Assembly: GCA_002021875.1 (NCBI GenBank)
Contig: CP018627.1
Span: 9,920,001 to 9,984,000 of the forward strand
Direction: 5' to 3'
Source of the DNA: Streptomyces hygroscopicus
Lineage (GTDB): Bacteria > Actinomycetota > Actinomycetes > Streptomycetales > Streptomycetaceae
DNA: 64,000 nucleotides
Part shown: one piece after another, positions 24,935 through 32,057 of the stretch
Layout of the letters: the number at the start of each line of letters is the position of its first letter
How positions within the stretch are numbered: position 1 is the stretch's first letter
The notes under the pieces: model-generated
Seen by the model: the letters and a program-made list of their open reading frames with translations, nothing else
Told to the model about the DNA's origin: nothing
The model's database searches: none
Program-made: the position numbers and the translations under genes

Positions 24935-24977
24935 GTCCTCGATCCTTGATCGCGGAATGAGGGAATGGCGCATAAAC

Positions 24978-24996
24978 GACGAAAAGCGTTTCCGTC
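24978..24996. promoter_or_regulatory. LacI-type palindrome upstream of the GH71/99-like gene
   Basis: GACG-AAAAGCGTTTC-CGTC is a near-perfect inverted repeat with the AAA-GC-TTT centre common in LacI-family operators. It lies about 110 bases before the glycosidase start. No LacI gene is in the window. Confidence 0.3.
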
Positions 24997-25105
24997 TGAA
25001 TTCGGCAAACCGTCCATTAAATTGCGGAATCATGAATGCGTGATTACGATCCGCCGCAGCGAGCACCCCCACTCAAGCCGCTCACTGCCGGAAAGGCAGG
25101 CCCTC

Positions 25106-26350
25106 ATGGGTATTTCACGCCGCCATCTCATCGGTTCCGCGCTCGGCGCGACGGCGCTCGGTGCCCTGGGCGCCGCCAAGCTGACGACGGGCACCGCCGC
25201 CGCGGCCAGCCCGCCCGGTGACGTCGTCGGCAAGGTCACCGTCGGCTATCAGGGCTGGTTCGCCTGCGCGGGGGACGGCGCCCCGATCAACGGCTGGTGG
25301 CACTGGGCCGCCAACATGTCCCAGCCGCCGTCGCCGGGCAACACGGGCATTCACAGCTGGCCGGATATGCGCGACTACACCAAGGGCTACCGGACCAACT
25401 ACAGCAACCTCAACAACGGCCAGCCGGCCACCTTGTTCTCCTCCTACGACCAGCAGACCGTCGACACCCACTTCCGCTGGATGCAGCAGTACGCCATCGA
25501 CACCGCCGCCCTCCAGCGTTTCAACCCCTTCAGCCCCGAGGGGCCGACGCGCGACGCCATGGCCACCAAAGTCCGGTCGGCGGCGGAGAGGTACGGCCGG
25601 AAGTTCTACATCATGTACGACGCCACCGGCTGGCTCGACATGAAGAGCCAGCTGAAGCAGGACTGGACGGACAAGATGAAGGCCCATACGGCGTCCTCCG
25701 CCTACGCCAGACAGAACGGCAAGCCGGTGGTGGGCATCTGGGGATTCGGCTTCAACGAGGCCAACAAGCCCTGGTCGGCCGCGGACTGCCTGGACGTCGT
25801 CAACTGGTTCAAGGCCCAGGGCTGTTATGTGATGGGCGGGGTTCCGACCCACTGGCGGTCCGGCAACGAGGATTCACGCCCCGGCTACATGGGCGTCTAC
25901 CACGCCTTCAACATGCTCTCGCCGTGGATGGTGGGACGCATCGGCAACATCGCCGACACCGACCGCTTCTTCTCCGGCGTCAACACCCCGGACCAGGCCG
26001 ACTGCAACGCCAACGGGATCGACTACCAGCCCTGTGTGCTCCCCGGGGACACCCAGTCGCGGCAGCGCGCGCACGGCGACTTCATGTGGCGGCAGTTCTA
26101 CAACATGGTGCGGGTGGGCGCGCAAGGCATCTACATCTCCATGTTCGACGAGTACAACGAGGGCAATCAGATAGCCAAGACGGCGGAGAACGCGTCGATG
26201 GTCCCGGCCGGTTCGGGGATCTGGGCGCTCGACGAGGACGGCACCGTCTGTTCCTCGGACTACTACCTCCGCCTCACCGGAGACGGGGGCCGGATGCTCA
26301 AGAAGGAGATCGCGCTGACCCCCGACCGGCCCACGAAACCGGTCGTCTAG
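25106..26350 (+). CDS. Secreted glycoside hydrolase-like protein (GH71/GH99-like)
   Basis: 414 residues from ATG 25106. A Tat-type signal (SRRHLIGSALGATALGALGA) precedes a mature barrel beginning VGKVTVGYQGWFACAGDGAP. The YQGWF and WHWA motifs, the segment GRKFYIMYDATGWLDM and ISMFDEYNEGNQI (a candidate catalytic acid pair near the C-terminus) match the GH71/99-like proteins often annotated as xylosidase/arabinosidase. The true substrate is unknown; the GH99 gene is immediately convergent downstream. Confidence 0.72.
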   Translation: MGISRRHLIGSALGATALGALGAAKLTTGTAAAASPPGDVVGKVTVGYQGWFACAGDGAPINGWWHWAANMSQPPSPGNTGIHSWPDMRDYTKGYRTNYSNLNNGQPATLFSSYDQQTVDTHFRWMQQYAIDTAALQRFNPFSPEGPTRDAMATKVRSAAERYGRKFYIMYDATGWLDMKSQLKQDWTDKMKAHTASSAYARQNGKPVVGIWGFGFNEANKPWSAADCLDVVNWFKAQGCYVMGGVPTHWRSGNEDSRPGYMGVYHAFNMLSPWMVGRIGNIADTDRFFSGVNTPDQADCNANGIDYQPCVLPGDTQSRQRAHGDFMWRQFYNMVRVGAQGIYISMFDEYNEGNQIAKTAENASMVPAGSGIWALDEDGTVCSSDYYLRLTGDGGRMLKKEIALTPDRPTKPVV

Positions 26351-26358
26351 CGCGGTTC

Positions 26359-26384
26359 GCCGGGGCCCCGGCCGGGGCCCCGGC
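26359..26384. terminator. Bidirectional terminator between two glycosidase genes
   Basis: A 26-base perfect palindrome rich in GGGGCCCC lies in the 44-base gap between convergent stop codons. It can form a very stable hairpin in either transcript. Confidence 0.6.
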
Positions 26385-26394
26385 ACAGCACGGC

Positions 26395-27516
26395 TCAGCG
26401 GCGGCGAGCGGCCTCGAACCGGGTCACCCAGTACGCGGTGCGGTCGAGATACGCGGTCTCGGCCGCGGCGCCCGTCCTCCCGTACGCCCCGCTGTAGGTC
26501 CGGTAGCTCTGCGCGGTGGGCGGGGCGGAGGCCGCGGGCTCGATCTGGCTGCCCTCGTGCCACTCGTTGAACGAGGTGATCGAGATCCAGGTGGGCGGGC
26601 CCCCGTTGGCGGGGGAGAGTGCGTTGTTCCACTCCAGGTCGTAGGTGGCGCCGTCGTCGCGCTCCAGGGTGGGTGTGGTGTTCCCGGGCACGGCGCGGTC
26701 GTCGAGGTAGCCGGGGCCGATGGACGGCGCCCAGACCATGCCGTGGTCACGGCAGTACGCGGCCGGACCGGCCCACTGCGGGTTGTTGCCCGCGGCGATG
26801 GCGTCATAGGTGTACATGCCGCCGAAGTGCGCGACCTTCGATACGTCCGTGGTCTGGGCCAGCACGATGGCGCGGTCGGCCACCTGGTCCAGCGGGGCCC
26901 AGTCGACGATCCGCAGGGACTCGAAGACGTAGTACGCGCCGCGGTCGCCGTGCGCCGCGTCCCGGTAGAAGGCCGGGTGGCCGCCGTACCGCTGGATGAG
27001 ATAGCCGACGTCGTCCACCACGGACTGCGCCGTGCGGCCGGCGTAGGGCTCGATATGCCAGGCCACCTTCAGCCCGCGCGCGGCCGCCGCGTCCAGGAGC
27101 AGCGGCACCCGCTGGTCCTCGTAACCGCCCTGCCCCCACCAGCTGGTGACGAGCACACCGGTTCCGGCCTGGGCCAGCCACCCCATGTGGCGGTCGACCG
27201 CGGCGCGGTCGCCGGAGTCGTAGGCCCCGGCCGCCGGGTAGAAGTCGGAGCCGATCCGGTCGGGCGGGGTGAGGCCGCCCTGCGGCCAGTGGCGCCAGGA
27301 GCCGTTGACCTCCGGGCTGCCGTACCAGGGGTAGTAGAAGATGTGCACGTTTGGCGAGGGCGCGAGACGGGTCGCGGTGGCGGGTGTCCTGGGGTCGTCG
27401 GCGGGTGCCGCGGCGGCCGCCCGGCCTCCCGCCGCGGCGAGCGCGCCGGCGCCGAGGGCGCCCGCGGCCGTGGCCGTCAGAAAGGTCCGGCGACTGGTGC
27501 CGGGGCTCTGAGCCAT
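26395..27516 (-). CDS. GH99-family endo-alpha-mannosidase-like enzyme, secreted
   Basis: 373 residues with a Tat-like signal (SRRTFLTATAAGALGAGALA). Typical GH99 features are HIFYYPWYGSP, LVTSWWGQGG, VAWHIEPYAGRT and the catalytic ISITSFNEWHEGSQIEP, where E318 and E321 correspond to the family's catalytic pair. GH99 enzymes cleave within alpha-mannosides by an epoxide-type mechanism. The gene starts one base after the epimerase stop codon, so it is the third gene of a permease-epimerase-GH99 unit. With GH38 at 34846 it suggests growth on mannose-containing glycans. Confidence 0.87.
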   Translation of the reverse strand: MAQSPGTSRRTFLTATAAGALGAGALAAAGGRAAAAAPADDPRTPATATRLAPSPNVHIFYYPWYGSPEVNGSWRHWPQGGLTPPDRIGSDFYPAAGAYDSGDRAAVDRHMGWLAQAGTGVLVTSWWGQGGYEDQRVPLLLDAAAARGLKVAWHIEPYAGRTAQSVVDDVGYLIQRYGGHPAFYRDAAHGDRGAYYVFESLRIVDWAPLDQVADRAIVLAQTTDVSKVAHFGGMYTYDAIAAGNNPQWAGPAAYCRDHGMVWAPSIGPGYLDDRAVPGNTTPTLERDDGATYDLEWNNALSPANGGPPTWISITSFNEWHEGSQIEPAASAPPTAQSYRTYSGAYGRTGAAAETAYLDRTAYWVTRFEAARRR

Positions 27517-27517
27517 C

Positions 27518-28408
27518 TCATGTTCCTTCCGTGGGGGAGGAGCGGTGGGGACCCTCGGCGACGGCGTCGGCGGTAGGCCGGGCGTGGGCGGGGGCGAAGC
27601 CCAGCAGCCGGGTGCAGCGCGAGGTGTCGTACAGCCCCGCGAAGCGGGACAGCGGCGCCACGATCCTGGCGGTGGGGTGGTAGCGGGCGAGCAGTTCGGC
27701 CGTGGGGATGTCCGATGAGGTGTCGGGGGCCGCCACGTACAGCACATGGCTGCCGCGCGACTCGGCGGCGAGCGCGGCTCGCACCGCGGCGGCGGCGTCG
27801 CGGGTGTCCAGCCACCCCCACAGGTCGCTCGCGTGGTGTCCGGGGTCCGCGCGCACGGCGGCGAGCTGGCGCGTCAGCCGTGGGCCGGTGCCGGTGAAGG
27901 GGAAGCGCAGACACACGGTGTCGGTGCCCCAGCGCCGGTGGGTACCCTCGGCGACCTGTTCGAGGACCAGCTTGGAGAGTCCGTACGGGTCCTCGGCGAG
28001 CGTGGCGTGTGACTCGTCGACCGGTACATAGCCGGGTGAGCGCGGGTGGGTCGACCACGCCAGTCCCAGCGCGCCGATGCTGGAGGCGGCCACCACACGG
28101 CGCACCCCGGCGCGCCCGGCCTCGTCCAGCGCCAGGTAGGCGGTGTGGCAGTTGGCGGTGAACTGGCCCGCCGGATCCCGGGTGTCGGGGTGCGGGATGG
28201 CCGCGAGATGGACGAGCGCCGCCACCCCGCGCAGCGCTTCCCGCACCAGCTCGCGGTCGCGCAGGTCCCCGGCGAGGCTGCGCTCCAGACGCGGGTCGTG
28301 GACGGGGTTACGGTCGGTCGCGGTCACGCGGTAGCCGTGGTTCAGCAGGTAGTCGACGACATGGCGCCCGATGTGGCCCGCGGCGCCCGTCACCAGCACG
28401 TGGGTCAT
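27518..28408 (-). CDS. NAD-dependent epimerase/dehydratase (extended SDR)
   Basis: 296 residues. Cofactor motif VLVTGAAGHIGRHVVDYL at the N-terminus and the catalytic Tyr-Lys pair in EDPYGLSKLVLEQV (about residues 136-149) mark an extended short-chain dehydrogenase, similar to UDP-sugar epimerases or uronate dehydrogenases. The substrate is probably a sugar of the surrounding catabolic locus. Its start overlaps the truncated permease stop by ATGA. Confidence 0.82.
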   Translation of the reverse strand: MTHVLVTGAAGHIGRHVVDYLLNHGYRVTATDRNPVHDPRLERSLAGDLRDRELVREALRGVAALVHLAAIPHPDTRDPAGQFTANCHTAYLALDEAGRAGVRRVVAASSIGALGLAWSTHPRSPGYVPVDESHATLAEDPYGLSKLVLEQVAEGTHRRWGTDTVCLRFPFTGTGPRLTRQLAAVRADPGHHASDLWGWLDTRDAAAAVRAALAAESRGSHVLYVAAPDTSSDIPTAELLARYHPTARIVAPLSRFAGLYDTSRCTRLLGFAPAHARPTADAVAEGPHRSSPTEGT

Positions 28409-29037
28409 CCCTTCACCGCCCCGACGAGTCCGTTCACGAAGTACCGCTGCAGCGCGAGGAAGAGCAGGATCACCGGGATCACCACGATCAGCGCACCGGC
28501 CATCAGGCTGTTGTACTGCGGCACGTTCTGCGTGGAGAGCTGTTGCAGGCCGAGGGAGAGCGTGTACGCGGACTCGTCGTTGAGCGAGACCTTGGTGAGC
28601 AGATACTCGTTCCAGGTCGGGATCGCCGTCAGCAGCGCCACGGTGATCAGCGCCGGCCGGGCGAGCGGCAGGTAGACACGGGCGAAGATGTGCGGCTCCC
28701 CGGCCCCGTCGACCCGGGCGGAGTCCCGCAGCTCCTTCGGTACGGCCGTGAAGGCGCCGGTCAGCAGCATCACCGACAGTGGCGCGGTGCCGTTGACGAA
28801 CGGCAGGACGAGCCCGTAGTGCGTGCCGAGGATGCCGAGGTTGTGCTCCAGCAGGATGATCGGCAGCAGCACCGTCACCCCCGGGACGAACAGCAGCGCC
28901 ACGAACAGGCGGTACAGCCAGGCGCGGCCCGGGAAGCGCAGTACGGCGAAGGCGTATCCGGCGGCGGCGTAGATCAGCAGCGTCAGCACCACGGTCAGGG
29001 CGGTGACCTTGTGAGAAAGCGGATATCTGGCATGCAT
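28405..29037 (-). pseudogene. Sugar ABC transporter permease, N-terminally truncated (MalG type)
   Basis: The remaining 210 residues have four to five membrane segments and the EAA loop (ELRDSARVDGAGEPHIFARV YLPL), ending with the family-typical QRYFVNGLVGAVKG. Family members have about 275-300 residues; the first membrane helix and periplasmic loop are missing, and the sequence enters the family only at TALTVVLTLLIYAAAGYAFA after MHARYPLSHK. No partner permease or binding protein is nearby, so the transporter was probably lost by a deletion between this point and the IclR gene. The EAA loop is retained, so a short protein may still be made. Confidence 0.7.
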
Positions 29038-29138
29038 ACGAGCCCCTGCCTCATGCCGATACGTTCAGAAGACCGAATGACGTTGGAGTAACGGAACATA
29101 GGCTTGCCGTGATATAGCGTCAAGACAAGCTGCGTAAG

Positions 29139-29984
29139 GTGTCGGCAACCGGGGCCAGCGGGGCGCCGGGCCGGGGAGCGGAGGCTGGCGTGGAATCGGT
29201 GTCGGGAGCAGCGCGGGTCCGGCGTCACGAGGACGTCAAGTCCGCAGCGCGCGTCCTGGAAGTGCTCGAACTCCTGGGTGCCGAGGGCGCCCGGCTCTCG
29301 CTCGCCGACATGGCGAGCACCCTGGCCGTGCCCAAGAGCAGCCTGCACGCCGTGTTGCGCACCATGGAGTCCCGCCGCTGGGTGGAGACGGACCCGTCGG
29401 GAACGCTGTACAGCCTCGGTCTCAAGGCGCTGCTGACCGGCACCGCCTATCTGGAGAGCGACGACCTCGCCGGGATCGCCGGGCCCGTGCTCGACCTGCT
29501 GGCCGAGGAGACCGGCGAGGCCGTCCACCTCGGCCGGCTGGACGATACGGACGTCGTCTACCTGGCCAAACGTGAATCCCGCCATGCCCTGCGGATGTAC
29601 TCGGCGGTGGGCCGCCGGCTGCCCGCGCATGCCACCGCGCTCGGCAAGGCGATCCTGTCCCAGTACGACGCGGCCGAGATCCAGCGCCGGCTCAACTGGC
29701 CGTTGACGGCGCTGACTCCGAGCACCGTCACCGACCCGGACGAGCTGCTCGCCCAGCTCGCCGACGCCCGCAAACGCGGCTGGGCGGAGGACGAGGGCGA
29801 GAGTTCGGTGGACATCCGCTGTGTGGCGGTCCCGCTCGGTACCGGGCACGGCGGCGGCGACGCGATCAGCTGCTCGGCGCCGCGCAGCCGGATGGACGAC
29901 GCCCGGCTGAGCGAGATCGCCGCCCATGTCACCGAGGCAGCCCACTCGTTGCGCACCCTGCTGAAGCGCCTCGGCGAGCACTGA
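29139..29984 (+). CDS. IclR-family transcriptional regulator
   Basis: 281 residues from GTG 29139; GTG 29190 with GGAGG five bases upstream is an equally good start. The winged helix ARVLEVLELLGAEGARLSLA ... VPKSSLHAVLRTMESRRWVE is followed by the IclR effector domain (GEAVHLGRLDDTDVVYLAKR, LPAHATALGKAILSQYD, GWAEDEGESSVDIRCVAVPL). Divergent from the truncated permease operon and upstream of the ManD-type gene, whose promoter contains a CGAATGG palindrome; probably the local regulator of both. Confidence 0.9.
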   Translation: MSATGASGAPGRGAEAGVESVSGAARVRRHEDVKSAARVLEVLELLGAEGARLSLADMASTLAVPKSSLHAVLRTMESRRWVETDPSGTLYSLGLKALLTGTAYLESDDLAGIAGPVLDLLAEETGEAVHLGRLDDTDVVYLAKRESRHALRMYSAVGRRLPAHATALGKAILSQYDAAEIQRRLNWPLTALTPSTVTDPDELLAQLADARKRGWAEDEGESSVDIRCVAVPLGTGHGGGDAISCSAPRSRMDDARLSEIAAHVTEAAHSLRTLLKRLGEH

Positions 29985-30035
29985 GCCCCGCACACCGCCG
30001 CGCGCCCCGAGCCCGACCGTATCCCGGTACGGTCA

Positions 30036-30086
30036 TTGACACCGCTCCTGAACCCTCCTTACGTTCGAATGGACGATTGCCATTCG
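30036..30086 (+). promoter_or_regulatory. Promoter and operator of the ManD-type dehydratase gene
   Basis: TTGACA (30036-30041), a 17-base spacer and TTACGT (30059-30064) are followed at once by the inverted repeat CGAATGG-N7-CCATTCG (30066-30086). A related CCGAATGACG lies at about 29074, upstream of the IclR and permease genes. The arrangement suits repression by IclR. Confidence 0.5.
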
Positions 30087-30105
30087 GCTACCGGAATGGG
30101 AGCGC

Positions 30106-31392
30106 ATGTCCGCACCCCATGAGCCGCACCTCCCGCTGGCCCAGGCCCCCTGGGTGGAGGAGCGCGGCGACAAGCTCCGCATCACCGCCGTACGCACGTT
30201 CCTGACGGCCCCGCAGGGCTGCCCGTACCTCATCGTGCGGATCGAGACCAACGACCCCGGGCTGTACGGCCTCGGATGTGCCAGCGACCCTCAGCGCACC
30301 CTGGCCGTCCGCAGCGTGATCGACGACTACCTCGCGCCGCTGCTGCGCGGCCGCGACCCCGGCGACATCGAGGACCTGCACCGCCTGGCCCTCAACAGCG
30401 CCTACTGGCGCGGTGGTTCGATCACCGGCAACGCCCTCGGCGGCGTCGATGTCGCCCTGTGGGACCTGAAGGCCAAGCGGCTCGGCGCCCCGCTGTACGC
30501 CCTCCTCGGCGGCCGCTTCCGCCACCGCGCAGCCGCCTACACCCACGTGGACGGCCGGGACGCCGAAGAACTCGCCGACAAGGTCGCCGCCGCGCGCGAA
30601 CGGGGCTTCGGACACGTCCGCGTCCAGACCGCCGTCCCCGGTTCCGACACCTACGGCGCCGCCCCCTCCGGCGCCGAGGAGGCCCGGGCCCGACACGACC
30701 GCTCCGGTCGCTGGGACAGCGCCGCCTATCTGCGCGCGGTGCCCCCGGTGCTGCGCCGCACCCGCGAACTGGTCGGCGACGGCGTCGAGTTGCTGCACGA
30801 CGCGCATGAGCGCCTCGACCCGCGCCAGGCCGTGGAGTTCCTGCGCCGGGTGGCCGACGCCGGGCTCTACTTCGTGGAGGATGTGCTCGCCCCGGAGGAC
30901 GCCGCGCACTTCGCGCGGCTGCGCGCCGCGTCCCCGGTGCCCCTCGCGATGGGCGAGCTGTTCAGCGATCTCACCCAGTTCCTGCCGCTGCTGGCCGGGC
31001 CGCTGATCGACTTCGCGCGGATCCGGATCCCCACGCTCGGCGGCCTCACTCCGGCCCGTAAGCTCGCCGCCGCATGTGAGCTGCACGGCGTCCGCCTCGC
31101 CCCGCACGGGCCGGGCGACGTCAGCCCGCTCGCGCAGGCGGCCACCGTCGCCCTCGACATCTCCAGCCCCGCCTTCGGCGTCCAGGAGGCGGCGACCTTC
31201 CGCGAGGCGGTTCTGGAGGTCTTCCCCGGGACGATCGTGCCGCGCCTGGGGGCGATGGAGCCCCGGGAGGCCCCGGGGCTCGGAGTCGACTTCGACGAGA
31301 GCGTCGCGCGCCGCTATCCCGCCCCCGAGCCCCTGGCCCACGACCGCTGGGCCCTGCTGCGGACCACCGATGGGAGCGTGCAGAGGCCGTGA
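30106..31392 (+). CDS. Enolase-superfamily sugar-acid dehydratase (ManD/RspA-like)
   Basis: 428 residues. The capping domain and barrel carry the mandelate-racemase/muconate-lactonising features GNALGGVDVALWDLKAKRLG, metal ligands around ELLHDAHERL, YFVEDVLAPED and MGELFSDLTQF, and the LAPHGPGDVSPLAQAA segment typical of mannonate/gluconate-type dehydratases. It would turn a hexonic acid into a 2-keto-3-deoxy acid. In ManD the key residues vary with substrate, so the substrate is not fixed by sequence alone. Stop overlaps a downstream GTG by four bases. Confidence 0.85.
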   Translation: MSAPHEPHLPLAQAPWVEERGDKLRITAVRTFLTAPQGCPYLIVRIETNDPGLYGLGCASDPQRTLAVRSVIDDYLAPLLRGRDPGDIEDLHRLALNSAYWRGGSITGNALGGVDVALWDLKAKRLGAPLYALLGGRFRHRAAAYTHVDGRDAEELADKVAAARERGFGHVRVQTAVPGSDTYGAAPSGAEEARARHDRSGRWDSAAYLRAVPPVLRRTRELVGDGVELLHDAHERLDPRQAVEFLRRVADAGLYFVEDVLAPEDAAHFARLRAASPVPLAMGELFSDLTQFLPLLAGPLIDFARIRIPTLGGLTPARKLAAACELHGVRLAPHGPGDVSPLAQAATVALDISSPAFGVQEAATFREAVLEVFPGTIVPRLGAMEPREAPGLGVDFDESVARRYPAPEPLAHDRWALLRTTDGSVQRP

Positions 31393-31445
31393 GACCGAAC
31401 GCGACGAGCGCCACCCCAGCGGAGGCTGACCGAGAGGGGACCGCT

Positions 31446-31925
31446 GTGGGCGAGCCGCTGAGGACAGGGCTGGTCGGCGAGGAGGCCGACGCCATCATGG
31501 GCGCGGCACAGCGGGCCGGGCCGCGGGTCGGCCGCGCGCCGGACACGGTGCGCGGTCCGGGTACCCGGACCGCGCGCAAGGCCGTGGACGCGCACGGCAG
31601 CGAGGGCTCGCTGTCGGTGCCGGATCCCGACACCTTCGACGGTCCCGTGGAGCTTTGGCGCGGTGGCGCCTGGGAGCCGCTGCCGCCGTCGGCCGGATAT
31701 GCGGGCTCCGCCGGGGGGTACGGCCTGGCCGACCTGGCGTGGGCGCTGGAGGCGGGCCGCCCGCACCAGGTCTCCGCCGAGCTCGCCCGCCATGTCCTGG
31801 ACGTCATGCTCACCCTGCTCGACGCCGCCCGGGAGCGGACCTCGCTCCCGGTCGGCACCACATGTTCCCGTCCCGAGCCCGTGCCCTTCGTGGGCGAGCT
31901 GTCCGCGTCGGCGGGCCACGGCTAG
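31446..31925 (+). pseudogene. Gfo/Idh/MocA-type dehydrogenase with internal deletion
   Basis: 159 codons from GTG 31446 (GAGAGGGGA upstream); an in-frame GTG at 31389 overlaps the ManD stop. The first ~30 residues resemble the start of the Rossmann domain (EPLRTGLVG ... ADAIMGAAQRAGPRV) and the rest, from about residue 50, is the C-terminal part (GSEGSLSVPDPDTFDGPVEL ... GYGLADLAWALEAGRPHQVS). About 200 central residues are missing although the frame is maintained. The glycine-rich cofactor loop is also altered. Not likely to be active. Confidence 0.6.
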
Positions 31926-31983
31926 GGCGGTGTCGAGTACGGGCACAAGGGTCCCCTCCACCCTGCCCAAGGCCCGTACCGCG

Positions 31984-32057
31984 GCGCGACGGCGCGCGCC
32001 TGTGCTCAGCACTTCCGCGAGTATCCCCACTGCATACGGAGGACCTTCGTGCACAGG
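31984..32057 (+). promoter_or_regulatory. Leader element shared with the ThuA gene (start-codon stem)
   Basis: A 22-base block at 31984-32005 is identical to 40326-40347, and the first 14 bases of the coding sequence (GTGCACAGGAAACG) are also identical in both genes, while the 43-base interval between differs. CCTGTGC at the end of the block is complementary to GCACAGG at the start codon, so a long-range stem covering the GTG is possible. Confidence 0.5.

Noticed and set aside
24965..25105. N-terminal extension of the GH71/99-like protein upstream of ATG 25106
   Set aside because: The extension would place about 47 unrelated residues before the Tat signal; the ATG at 25106 puts the twin arginine at the N-terminus.
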